From: Nocardia sp.
GTDB lineage: Bacteria; Actinomycetota; Actinomycetes; Mycobacteriales; Mycobacteriaceae
Length of the DNA: 64,000 bases
Assembly (NCBI RefSeq): GCF_025465275.1
Contig: NZ_JAODNK010000051.1
Span: 1-64,000, forward strand
Direction of reading: 5' to 3'
This document shows positions 40,861 through 48,999 of the stretch, piece after piece (positions within the stretch are counted from its first letter, which is position 1; each line of letters starts with the position of its first letter). The translations under genes and the position numbers were made by a program. The notes below the pieces were generated by a model, which made no database searches, was not told where the DNA came from, and worked only from the letters and a program-made list of their open reading frames with translations.

Positions 40861-41895
40861 GTGGCCGACGATGATTGGGCGGGTCTGGCGAAGGACATCA
40901 CGTGGGTCTTGTACCCGGACTGGGACAATGACGAGCGGATGATCTCACCGAAGGATGGCGACAGCGTCCAGCTACGCGACACGCTGACCGGACAGCGGGT
41001 GCTGTTCTGGGCTGAGGACAAAGGCATCACTATCAGGGTGACGGTGCCGGACGATCCGACGGACGCTGATCGATTGCGGTCGGTGCTCGATTCGCAGCGG
41101 ACAACGTCGTTTTCGATGGTCCGTGACTATGAATCGGGTCGGATGGTGCCCAACGATCAACCGCTGTGGCGACCTGTCGAGCTTCGCGGTGGTCGTGAGG
41201 AAACCGCGAAGGGCAGCGGGCAACGGATCGAGGAGTACGCACGCGAGTGGTGGACCGGCTGGCGCCATAACGCCGGATATCGGGACGAGGTGGCGACTGC
41301 GATCATCGCGGTCCTTCGTGACGGATTGCGCACCACACCTGCACATCTGCGCGTGAGCGCGTACAGCAACTACGGGCCAGATCGAGCCCCTCGCGTCGGT
41401 GATGTAGCTCCGGATCGGCCCGCCTCGCGCGGTTTGTCCCCGCACTGTTCGGATTGGGACGAATTCGCCAGCCGTCTCGAGTGGGTGTTGACCACCTTGC
41501 CCAACCTGGGCTACCTGAACCTATCGATCCCCGGGCGATCATTGTCCATGCAGCTCAGCAAAGAGCTGGACGACGCGATCCGGGGACTGTGCTCAACCGG
41601 CGCTGACGCGAGCGCCCGAGAACCGCAGGATCGAATGAGTGACTTGGGATGGCGCTGGGGCACGCCCTACGGGCTCGAAGGCATGGTCGAGTTCGAACAA
41701 TGGACCACCCCGCCGGCCGGGACCGGAACAGTGGCCCCGACCTTGGATCGGCTGGTAGCTCTGGTGGTCACGACATTGCGCACCGTCGGCGGCGCTGAGC
41801 GGCCAAGCGATCTCGCATTCGAGGCGTTCTCGAACTTGGCAGGGGTCGACGATATGTCTTATGTGTCTGCCGATCTCGGCGTGCCCCATGCCTGA
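40861..41895 (+). CDS. Unknown protein, possibly YbjN/TY-Chap-like
   Basis: The 344-residue soluble protein appears to contain two or three related alpha/beta modules: 'DDWAGLAKDITWVLYPDWDNDERM', later 'DWDEFASRLEWVLTTLPNLGYLNLSI' and 'LVALVVTTLRTVGGAERPSDLAFEAF'. This internal pattern of an amphipathic helix followed by 'L-L' strands recalls YbjN-like chaperone (TY-Chap) repeats associated with type VII or polymorphic-toxin loci, but the resemblance is by eye only. The GTG at 40861 is chosen because AGGAG is 5 bp upstream. It is a single-gene unit in the repeat region. Confidence 0.62.
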   Translation: MADDDWAGLAKDITWVLYPDWDNDERMISPKDGDSVQLRDTLTGQRVLFWAEDKGITIRVTVPDDPTDADRLRSVLDSQRTTSFSMVRDYESGRMVPNDQPLWRPVELRGGREETAKGSGQRIEEYAREWWTGWRHNAGYRDEVATAIIAVLRDGLRTTPAHLRVSAYSNYGPDRAPRVGDVAPDRPASRGLSPHCSDWDEFASRLEWVLTTLPNLGYLNLSIPGRSLSMQLSKELDDAIRGLCSTGADASAREPQDRMSDLGWRWGTPYGLEGMVEFEQWTTPPAGTGTVAPTLDRLVALVVTTLRTVGGAERPSDLAFEAFSNLAGVDDMSYVSADLGVPHA

Positions 41896-42134
41896 TTCGT
41901 CGACACCAGAGAATGCGGCGGCGACGTACTCCTCAGAGACGTCCCAGCACGCCGGCCGTCTATCTGCGTGTTGGATCGGTCACTCGTAATCGCAGGGGTG
42001 AGCTGATCATTCACCACTGCCGGAACGGGCACGACCCATCCTGTAATCGGTGCGGGTTCAGGTGGTCAACGCAACTCTTCATCGAGTGCTTCTGATTGTG
42101 CGGAATCCGAGAGTTTGTCGAATCGGCACGCTTG

Positions 42135-42187
42135 GTTGATCTTCCGCCGCGCCGGGCTTCCCAGGCGATGGCACGGACAGTCAGCGG
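42135..42187 (+). repeat. Dispersed repeat, left-half copy 7
   Basis: GTTGATCTTCCGCCGC is identical to copy 1 over 16 bases. The middle has diverged, but GTCAGCGG near the end matches copy 1, and its TCA is the stop codon of the epoxide hydrolase gene. A GTGCG lies 37 bp upstream at 42098. The 285-bp gap 41896-42180 contains no other clear feature. Confidence 0.55.
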
Positions 42188-43302
42188 AACAGGCGGAAGA
42201 ACCCGCGCACCTGCTCGACCAGCGACTTCGGCTGCTCGAGCGCGGCGAAGTGGCCACCATGCGGCAACTCCTCGAACCAGCGCAGGTCGGTGAACCGCAG
42301 CTCGGCCTCCCGCCTCGACGGGCGGGTGATGTCGCGCGGGTAGACCGACAGCCCGGATGGTGCGGTCACCTTGTCCCGGAAGTTGGCGAAGCTCTCCCAG
42401 TACAGGCGCGCCGACGACGCGGCCGACGCGGTGAACCAATAGACCGAGATCTCGTCGAGGATCGTCTGCCGCGACAACGCGTCCTCGGGATGGCCGTCGT
42501 TGTCCGTCCACGCCCAGAACTTCTCGGCGATCCAGGCGGCCTGCCCCGCCGGGGAGTCGGTGAGGCCGTAGCCGAGCGTCTGCGGCCGGGTCGCCTGGAT
42601 CGCCGAGTACCCGCGGCCGGTGCGCTGGAACCCCTTCTCGGCCTCGAGATTCGCCAGCTCCGCGGGCGTCGGGTCGTCGAACATGCCCGCCGCCACGGAT
42701 CCCAGGTTCAGGTGCACGCCGGCGACCCGCTCGGGCGCCACCTCACCCAGCGCGCCGGACACCGCCGAACCCCAGTCACCGCCCTGTGCGCCGTACCGTT
42801 CGTAACCCAGCGAGACCATCAACGTGTCCCAGGCGCGCGCGGTGCGAGTGACACCCCACCCGGTCGTCGACGGCTTGTCACTCCAGCCGTATCCGGGCAA
42901 CGACGGCGCGACCACGTGGAACGCGTCCGCCGGGTCACCGCCGTGTGCGCGCGGGTCGGTCAGCGGGCCGAGGACCTCCAGGAACTCGAGCACCGAACCC
43001 GGCCACCCGTGCGTGAGCACCAGCGGGAACGCGTCCGGCTCCGGCGAGCGGACGTGCAGGAAGTGGATGCCCAGCCCGTCGATCGTGTCGCGGTACTGCG
43101 GGAACACGTTCAGCCGCTCGGCGAACCCGAAGTCGTAGTCCTCGGCCCAGCTGCGGCAAAGCTCCTGCGCATACGCCAGCGGCAACCCCTGTGACCAGTC
43201 GTCCACCGGCTCGGGCTCGGGCCACCGCGTCCGTCGCAATCGTTCACGCAGGTCCGCGATCTCGGCTTCGGTGATGCTGACCTCGAATGGCTCGGCGGAC
43301 AT
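42181..43302 (-). CDS. Epoxide hydrolase (EHN domain, alpha/beta hydrolase)
   Basis: The 373-residue protein has the N-terminal EHN domain ('EIADLRERLRRTRWPEPEP', 'GLPLAYAQELCRSWAEDYD') and a hydrolase core with oxyanion 'THGWPGSVLEF', nucleophile Asp in 'QGGDWGSAVSG', and a catalytic His in 'PHGGHFAALEQP'; Tyr residues for epoxide activation are available in 'PGYGWSDKP' and the cap. It is the microsomal-type epoxide hydrolase layout, converting epoxides to diols. It stands alone; its stop is within repeat copy 7 and 188 bp of non-coding sequence separates its start from full copy 8. Confidence 0.93.
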   Translation of the reverse strand: MSAEPFEVSITEAEIADLRERLRRTRWPEPEPVDDWSQGLPLAYAQELCRSWAEDYDFGFAERLNVFPQYRDTIDGLGIHFLHVRSPEPDAFPLVLTHGWPGSVLEFLEVLGPLTDPRAHGGDPADAFHVVAPSLPGYGWSDKPSTTGWGVTRTARAWDTLMVSLGYERYGAQGGDWGSAVSGALGEVAPERVAGVHLNLGSVAAGMFDDPTPAELANLEAEKGFQRTGRGYSAIQATRPQTLGYGLTDSPAGQAAWIAEKFWAWTDNDGHPEDALSRQTILDEISVYWFTASAASSARLYWESFANFRDKVTAPSGLSVYPRDITRPSRREAELRFTDLRWFEELPHGGHFAALEQPKSLVEQVRGFFRLFR

Positions 43303-43490
43303 GGCAAGGCTCCTTACTGGTCAAGGCGTTATCGGATCAGATGCTCGAATCCGCGCAACAGTAGCCATGGTCGCCACGGGAATATTCCGAGCAGATGTAC
43401 CCGCGGTCCAGCTCGCCCAGTTCGACACGCGAAACCTACGCCGGGGCAACGACAAAGGCGGCAACGAACACGGCGAAAGATACATGTAAT

Positions 43491-43597
43491 CGGCAGACCA
43501 GTGCGTCGTGTGGGACCAGATCCCTGCTGCCGGTTGATCTTCCGCGGTGTCGCGCTGGCCGTTCCGAACAGCGCGGCACGCGGCCTGAGGGGACGTT
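43491..43597 (+). repeat. Dispersed cassette-type repeat, full copy 8
   Basis: Left core CGGCAGACCAGTGCGTC (43491-43507), GTTGATCTTCCGCGG from 43533, hairpin GCGCTG...CAGCGC, and a diverged right core from 43581. The left-to-right core distance is 90 bp. The 63-bp inner segment (43533-43595) has the same length as in copies 1 and 5. Confidence 0.75.
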
Positions 43598-43705
43598 GGG
43601 TCAGCCCGTCCTCAGTGGCCGACTCCTGCCCCCAGCCTCACGGTAGCCGCCGAGTCACCCCACACCCGCGCCGACGTTTCTGGTGATGCATACGAACCAT
43701 CACAT

Positions 43706-43812
43706 CGGCATTTCAGTGCGTTGCCGATGATCGAGATGACCTCAGCCCGTTGACCTTCGGGGTTACCGCCTGGCCGCTTCGAACAGCGCGCCACGCGGCA
43801 TTATTGTGCGTT
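43706..43812 (+). repeat. Dispersed cassette-type repeat, full copy 9
   Basis: Left core CGGCATTTCAGTGCGTT (43706-43722) and right core CGGCATTATTGTGCGTT (43796-43812) lie 90 bp apart. Between them are GTTGACCTTCGGGG and CCTGGCCGCTTCGAACAGCGC. The TTA inside the right core is the stop codon of the SDR gene. The 108 bp between copies 8 and 9 carry no gene. Confidence 0.75.
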
Positions 43813-44733
43813 CGTTGCACGGTCGAGAGGGTCGACGCCTGTGCGGGACGAACTGGCGGCCCATAGCTGGGCGGCGGTGTCGGGGTCGGTCATGTGCGGG
43901 TGAGGGGTTACTTGGTGTGGTTGGCCGCGGAGGCCGAAAACTCTTGGTCCCCAGAGTTGCCCGCTCGTGATCTCGGTGTCCAGGACGGCTCGGACGATGG
44001 GGTGGGCCCCTGCGTGTTTGCCGTGCAGCACCATATTCGCGGGGAGTCCGCGCAGGTGTTGAGCGGTGGTGCGACTGAACAGCGGTGGCCGTGGCGGGGT
44101 CAAGATGTCCAGGGCGCCGCCGGGGTGCACGACAATGCTGGCGGTGTCGGCGCCGCGGGCACGCAGGCGGCGATCGAGTTCGAAACCGAACAGCATCTGC
44201 GCTAGTTTCGAACGCCCGTAACTACGCTTGGGCCGATAGTCGTGCTCGGACTGCAGATCGGCGAGATCGAGCCGCTCCGACCGGGCCGCGAAACTGCCCA
44301 CGGTGATCACCCGGCTGCCTGGGGCGGCCGTCAGCATCGGCGCCAGGTGAGCGATCAGTGCGAAATGCCCGAGATGGTTTGTCGCGAACATCAATTCGTG
44401 CCCCTGGGCGCTCACGCGGCGTTCCGGACCCGACAGCATGACCCCGGCATTGAGCACGACCGCGTCCAAGCTGTCGATGCCCAGGGCATCGACCGTCGCA
44501 GGCAGCGAGGACAGATCCGCCAGATCCAAGCGCACTTGACGCAGCCGAGCACCCTCGACCCGTGTCCGGATCGCTTGCATCGCCAGGTCGCCCTTGACGG
44601 TGTCTCGGCAGCCCAGCACCACGGTGGCGCCGCTGGCCGCGAGTTGTTCTGCGGCGAAATACCCGATGCCCGCGTTGGCGCCGGTCACCAGAAATGTCTT
44701 CCCATCGGCACGACGGCCGCTCTGCCAGCTCAT
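43801..44733 (-). CDS. Short-chain dehydrogenase/reductase
   Basis: The 310-residue SDR has the NAD(P) loop 'TGANAGIGYFAAEQLA', an 'LNAGVM' (NNAG-like) stretch, the catalytic Ser near 'ITVGSFA' and the 'YGRSK' Tyr/Lys pair. It resembles the retinol-dehydrogenase/WWOX-like long SDRs that act on lipophilic alcohols. The ATG at 44733 has GAGGG 8 bp upstream. The gene's last codons and stop lie inside the right core of repeat copy 9, so the repeat supplies its 3' end. Confidence 0.9.
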   Translation of the reverse strand: MSWQSGRRADGKTFLVTGANAGIGYFAAEQLAASGATVVLGCRDTVKGDLAMQAIRTRVEGARLRQVRLDLADLSSLPATVDALGIDSLDAVVLNAGVMLSGPERRVSAQGHELMFATNHLGHFALIAHLAPMLTAAPGSRVITVGSFAARSERLDLADLQSEHDYRPKRSYGRSKLAQMLFGFELDRRLRARGADTASIVVHPGGALDILTPPRPPLFSRTTAQHLRGLPANMVLHGKHAGAHPIVRAVLDTEITSGQLWGPRVFGLRGQPHQVTPHPHMTDPDTAAQLWAASSSRTGVDPLDRATNAQ

Positions 44734-44876
44734 GCCATCAACCCTCACAGCAAGCTCTTGCACCGCCCTCACATCCCACTGGCATGCCGGCTCACAGGCG
44801 GATGCGTGATCGGCTGCGCTGCCCAACTTCGAGCTCGCCACACCGAGCTCGGCGCGGCCACCGATACTCGGTGGCG

Positions 44877-46007
44877 TCAGACAGTGGCCAGGGCGGCTGT
44901 TCGGGTTTCCTTGTGCTGGACAGTGAATGTGGCGATTACGCAGAGGATTGCGACTACGAAACAGGCCAGGGTGTACCAGAGGTTGCCGATGGGGTCGCCC
45001 TTGGTGGTCACACCGTTTGTGGCGTTGAGGAAGTCGGGTAGGGCTGTGGCCCAGAGCAATGCGAAGACGGCTAGGTAGGCGACGCTGTAGTAGCGGATGA
45101 GATTGTTCGAGTAGCGGGGGATATCGGCGGGGTCCTGGCGCAGGCGCTGCCATTGGCGGAACAGCACTACGGCCGCTACCAGGCTGAGGATGATCAGTTC
45201 GGCGGCGTAGAGGAAGCCTCCGGCTGTGGTGCTGAACGAGCCGGCAATCGTTGCGGGGAGCGGCAGGATGAAGGTGCCCAGGGCGGCCAGTAGGCCGATA
45301 ACTATTGTGCGCCAGACCAATTGGATTCCGGTGAAGCTCCGGCCCCGGTCCACATGGCGGCCGGCGAACCAGTACACGAAGAAGGCCAGCGACATCGGCC
45401 ACAGGGCGGCGAACACCACCACACTCGGCAGGGGCACCGAATCGAAGAAGGGCTGGTTCAGTGAATTCTTGGTCGACCATTCCCACCAGCGCAGCTGCGG
45501 GCCGAGGTGGTCGAAGATCTCATAGAACGCGTGATGCACGAAGCCGACGCAGACCGCGCCGACGAGCGCGCCGTACTGCTTGAAAACGCCCAGCATTCGG
45601 ACGATCTCGTATGCCACCGTGGCCATGAACGGGTAGATCGCCACGATGTACAGCGGCAACCGGCCCCAGAGGAAATCCACCGTGAACACATTGTGCGCGA
45701 ACATGGTATCCACATGACCGCTGATGCCGAACGCCGCGGGGAAGTACAGCGGCGGTTCGATGATGAAAAGGTATGCGGTAGCGCCGAACCAGAGCACCAG
45801 GTTGGTGGGATCGCCGCGGCGCAGGCGCACGATGGCGAGCACCAGTGCCAGCACCGAGCCGAGAATGACGGTGACCTCGAGCACCGGCAGGGTCCAATTC
45901 TCCAGTCCCAGTGGGTTTCGCACCTCGAGGAGTCCACCGGCCTGCTGACAGGAGAAGCCGAGCGCCTTCGCCAGCTGGTCGAAGGTGGATGAGCAATGGT
46001 CCGACAT
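44877..46007 (-). CDS. Polytopic membrane protein of unknown function
   Basis: The 376-residue protein has about eight hydrophobic segments from residue 38 onward, a Cys-containing N-terminal hydrophilic part, and aromatic/His-rich loops such as 'GFVHHAFYEIFDHLGPQLRWWEW'. No transporter or enzyme motif is recognised. It starts one base inside the stop of the metal-dependent hydrolase gene (TGATG), so the two are coupled and probably work on the same membrane compound. The paired His/Glu residues in membrane-edge loops could bind metal, which is speculation. Confidence 0.8.
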   Translation of the reverse strand: MSDHCSSTFDQLAKALGFSCQQAGGLLEVRNPLGLENWTLPVLEVTVILGSVLALVLAIVRLRRGDPTNLVLWFGATAYLFIIEPPLYFPAAFGISGHVDTMFAHNVFTVDFLWGRLPLYIVAIYPFMATVAYEIVRMLGVFKQYGALVGAVCVGFVHHAFYEIFDHLGPQLRWWEWSTKNSLNQPFFDSVPLPSVVVFAALWPMSLAFFVYWFAGRHVDRGRSFTGIQLVWRTIVIGLLAALGTFILPLPATIAGSFSTTAGGFLYAAELIILSLVAAVVLFRQWQRLRQDPADIPRYSNNLIRYYSVAYLAVFALLWATALPDFLNATNGVTTKGDPIGNLWYTLACFVVAILCVIATFTVQHKETRTAALATV

Positions 46008-46933
46008 CAGTTCACCTTCGCATCCGCGGTGTACCAGCGCGAGACGTCGTAACCGGCTTCGTAGCGCTCGAACCACACAGCGGCGAGATCCGGCAATTTC
46101 TCGTGGGCCGGATTGTGTTTCGGCAACTGACTGCGAATGATCCCGGCCATGGCGATGAGTTGCGGACCCAGTCGCAGATCGTCGAACGCGCGTGGCATCG
46201 GGCCGTTGTCCTCGAAGTGCAGCCTGGGAATCAGCTTGCGCAGCTTCTGTTTGCCGCGGTGCGAGGCGAACATCGCCAGCGCATCGGACTTGCGATCTTC
46301 CAGCGGTACATGCTTGTTGAATCCCGCGCACGCGATCCTGATGACCTTCATGACGTGCCGGAAGATCGACGGGGCCATCCGCATGCGGTACGCATCGCTG
46401 CCGACCATGGAGTCGAAGATGATGAGCGCGGAACTGCGGTGCTCGACTTCCTCGACGAAATGCCAGATGAACAGTGAGGCGACCCGGTCGTCGCCGGGCT
46501 GGAACAGGGTCGAATCATTGTCGAGCATCAGCTTGAACACCGAGGTGAAGGTCGCTTCCAGGTCTGCGGTGTAGGCCAGCCGGTAGTTCAGCGGGGTCTT
46601 CGAGGTGAGCTGATCGAATTCGCCGATCACCTCATCCAGCGTCTCCTGCAGTCCCGGATACGACCTGATCAGGCCCCGGACATGTTGGCGGTGTGCGGTC
46701 GAGTGCTGGCCCTCCTGTCGCATGAAGGCATCCGCCTCCTCGGCGACCGCGGCATCGGTGATCAGCGGCTTCGCCTGCGTGATCATCTGCACGATCATCT
46801 TCTCGAAGCCGATGGCCAGGAACGAGACGGCATTGGCCATGCTCGAAAAGGCCGGATTTTCCTCGTTCCAGAGGAAGGGGACGTCGTAGTCCTCGAAGGC
46901 GAAATTCATCTTCCGCACCACCAGATCTGTCAT
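46007..46933 (-). CDS. PF10118-like metal-dependent hydrolase
   Basis: The 308-residue protein is mostly helical with a regular set of Glu/His residues in 'FMRQEGQHSTAHRQHV', 'WHFVEEVEHRSSA' and 'EATFTSVF', a ferritin-like/PF10118 pattern of E-x-x-H metal ligands. Members are annotated as predicted metal-dependent hydrolases; their reaction is not established. It is co-transcribed with the membrane protein gene and divergent from a TetR gene across a palindrome-rich 73-bp gap, so the pair is likely controlled by that regulator. Confidence 0.86.
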   Translation of the reverse strand: MTDLVVRKMNFAFEDYDVPFLWNEENPAFSSMANAVSFLAIGFEKMIVQMITQAKPLITDAAVAEEADAFMRQEGQHSTAHRQHVRGLIRSYPGLQETLDEVIGEFDQLTSKTPLNYRLAYTADLEATFTSVFKLMLDNDSTLFQPGDDRVASLFIWHFVEEVEHRSSALIIFDSMVGSDAYRMRMAPSIFRHVMKVIRIACAGFNKHVPLEDRKSDALAMFASHRGKQKLRKLIPRLHFEDNGPMPRAFDDLRLGPQLIAMAGIIRSQLPKHNPAHEKLPDLAAVWFERYEAGYDVSRWYTADAKVN

Positions 46934-46940
46934 CAGGTCA

Positions 46941-46976
46941 ACATACAAACATACAGAGCAACGTACAAGTGTATGA
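46941..46976. promoter_or_regulatory. Probable TetR operator
   Basis: CATACA occurs twice (46942-46947 and 46950-46955) and its complement TGTATG at 46970-46975, making an inverted repeat around ACGTAC. It is the only AT-rich block between the divergent hydrolase and TetR starts. Confidence 0.55.
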
Positions 46977-47006
46977 TTGCCTCGATCGGCGAGGCATTGA
47001 GCGGAG

Positions 47007-47651
47007 ATGCGACAACCCCCTGGTAGCGTCGACGCAGTGGCAAGAAGGCGCGGGTGGGGCGGCAGTCCGCCGGAGAGTGATGACGAGGCGTCGCGTCGAA
47101 TCGTCACTGCCGCAGTCGAATTGATCGGGCGGACCGGCTCGGAAATCAGCATTGCCGATGTCGCCGAATCTCTCGGTGTCATCCGTCAGACGGTGTACCG
47201 GTACTTCCCGAGTGCGGATGCGCTCATGCGCGCCTCGGCCATCGCCTCGGTCGACGGCTACCTGGATCGGCTGACACAGCAGGTGAAAGGCATGGAAGAT
47301 CCGGTCGAAGCCATGACCGAAGCGGTCGTCTACACCCTGACGCAGGTGCCCCGGACCCCGCACCTGGGCATTCTGCTTTCGGCCACCTACTCCAGCGTCC
47401 ACCCCGAAGGCATCACCTCCGAAGAGGCGCAGGCCTTCGGCATGACCATGATCCGGCGCTTCGACGTCGACTGGGAGCACTACGGCTACGACGACGCATC
47501 GCTGCACGAACTCGTCGAATATCTGCTGCGGACCATGCAGTCCTTCTTCATCGCCCCGGGCAATCCGCCGCGCAGCGCCGCCGACCTGCGCCGGTACTTG
47601 CGCCGCTGGATGGGGTCGGCCATCATCGCTCAGACCACGAACCGGGTCTGA
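47007..47651 (+). CDS. TetR family transcriptional regulator
   Basis: The 214-residue protein has a TetR HTH ('IVTAAVELIGRTGSEISIADVAESLGVIRQTVYRYFPSADALM') after a 30-residue charged tail, and a helical ligand domain containing 'FGMTMIRRFDVDW'. Because of that tail, GTG 47037 is an alternative start. It is divergent from the PF10118-like/membrane protein operon and the CATACA/TGTATG operator lies between. Autoregulation and repression of the divergent operon are the likely roles. Confidence 0.9.
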   Translation: MRQPPGSVDAVARRRGWGGSPPESDDEASRRIVTAAVELIGRTGSEISIADVAESLGVIRQTVYRYFPSADALMRASAIASVDGYLDRLTQQVKGMEDPVEAMTEAVVYTLTQVPRTPHLGILLSATYSSVHPEGITSEEAQAFGMTMIRRFDVDWEHYGYDDASLHELVEYLLRTMQSFFIAPGNPPRSAADLRRYLRRWMGSAIIAQTTNRV

Positions 47652-47658
47652 CGCGCGG

Positions 47659-48999
47659 CTAGGGCGCAGCGAGGACGGCGATCGGGCGGACCCGGGTGGC
47701 GCGCACGGTGGTCGAAACCGTTGCGGCGAAGGCGATCAGGACGGTTCCGCCGACAATGCCGAGATACATCAGCACCGAACCGTGCGGGGTCGGCGAACCG
47801 GTTTTGACCAGGGAGTACGGAACAACCGTGGTCATGGCGGCGATCGTGCCGAGTCCGACGGCAATGGCGGCCGAGACGGCGCTCTCGGTGGTGACCATGC
47901 CCAGTACCTGGCCGCGGGTCGCTGAAGTCAGTTGCAGCACACCGAATTCGCGCCGCCGATGCCAAGTGGCGGCGATCAGTGAGTTGGTCACGGCAATGCC
48001 GCAGAAGGCGATGATCATCGCCACCACCAGATAGTTGGCGACGGCGAACTGCGGACCGACATCGTCCGCGGCGGGCCTGGGGACGCTGTCCTCCGTGCTC
48101 TGCATGTAGAGCGTGCCGGTCGCGATTCCGACGAGCATTGCGAGCGGCCCGACGACGGTGCTCGACAATGCCGCGCGGGCACCGAGATTGCGCATGGCCA
48201 ACCGGCCGACACTGCTCGGCACCGCGCCGGAGATGCGTCCGGCTATCGCGACCACGGTGGGGCACAGCAGCGCCAGTCCGATCGAAACCCCCACGCAGGC
48301 AGGGCCTGCCGAAGCGGCGAGCACCGGATTGTCCGCCATGAAGAGCGTCCCGATCCCGGCGCCCAGGCCCAGGGCGGTGGACAGCAGACCGAAGCGGAGC
48401 CTCGGCCTGGACAGCAGCCTGGATTCCTCTGGTGCGCCGGACGATTCCGCTAGCGCCAGTACCGGCGCGATATTCGACGCTCGCTTGCCTGCGATCACCG
48501 CCGCCGCTACTGCCGCGAGCATGGTAATCACGGCACCGGAAATTACTGTCCGCCACGTGGTTACGAGTTCGATCGGAGCGTGGACGACGCCCGCGCCCAG
48601 CATTCGGCTCAGCAGGAACGCGCCGAGTCCGATACCGGGCAGCACCCCCACGGCGGTGGCCGGAAGCGCGATGGCGACCGTCTCCACCAGCACCATGCGC
48701 CGCACCTGCCCCGGTGTGGTCCCAATGGCCCTGAGCAGAGCCAACTCTCGTCGCCGCTGCTGGACCACGAGGGTGACGGTGGAGGCAATGCCGAACACCA
48801 CGATGGCCATGGCCCACCCGCCCATGATCGCGGCCAGGATGACCATCGAGTGCCCATTGCCCGCGGGCGCGGCGAGCCCGGTTTCCGTCAGTGTCGCGAA
48901 CGAGGTGAGAAGCGCGGTCCCCGTGGCGATTACCCCTCCGGAGGCGAGATACGCGGCGGGGCGGGCCCGTATCGTTCCCAGTGCCAGCCGCCCGATCAC
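47659..48999 (-). CDS. FtsX-like ABC transporter permease
   Basis: The 446-residue membrane protein has the MacB/FtsX fold duplicated: two sets of hydrophobic segments (about 15-35, 50-130 and 260-290, 320-430), each containing the FtsX signature after a coupling helix ('QRRRELALLRAIGTTPGQVRRMVLVE' and 'HRRREFGVLQLTSATRGQVLGMVTTE'). The extracellular loops are short, so it is of the Streptomyces/Bacillus drug-exporter type rather than MacB. The GTG at 48999 overlaps the ATPase stop (GTGA). With the ATPase it forms a complete exporter, plausibly for an antibiotic or lipid, controlled by the divergent TetR. Confidence 0.9.
   Translation of the reverse strand: MIGRLALGTIRARPAAYLASGGVIATGTALLTSFATLTETGLAAPAGNGHSMVILAAIMGGWAMAIVVFGIASTVTLVVQQRRRELALLRAIGTTPGQVRRMVLVETVAIALPATAVGVLPGIGLGAFLLSRMLGAGVVHAPIELVTTWRTVISGAVITMLAAVAAAVIAGKRASNIAPVLALAESSGAPEESRLLSRPRLRFGLLSTALGLGAGIGTLFMADNPVLAASAGPACVGVSIGLALLCPTVVAIAGRISGAVPSSVGRLAMRNLGARAALSSTVVGPLAMLVGIATGTLYMQSTEDSVPRPAADDVGPQFAVANYLVVAMIIAFCGIAVTNSLIAATWHRRREFGVLQLTSATRGQVLGMVTTESAVSAAIAVGLGTIAAMTTVVPYSLVKTGSPTPHGSVLMYLGIVGGTVLIAFAATVSTTVRATRVRPIAVLAAP

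Noticed and set aside
41913..42095. Possible 60-codon Cys-containing gene downstream of the unknown protein at 40861
   Set aside because: It has only three cysteines in no standard zinc pattern, no clear RBS and no supporting context.
35352..43812. Classical integron attC sites
   Set aside because: attC ends should be RYYYAAC and GTTRRRY in inverted orientation. Here both ends carry GTT in the same orientation and the cores are direct repeats, so the class 1/chromosomal integron label is not supported; no intI is in the window.
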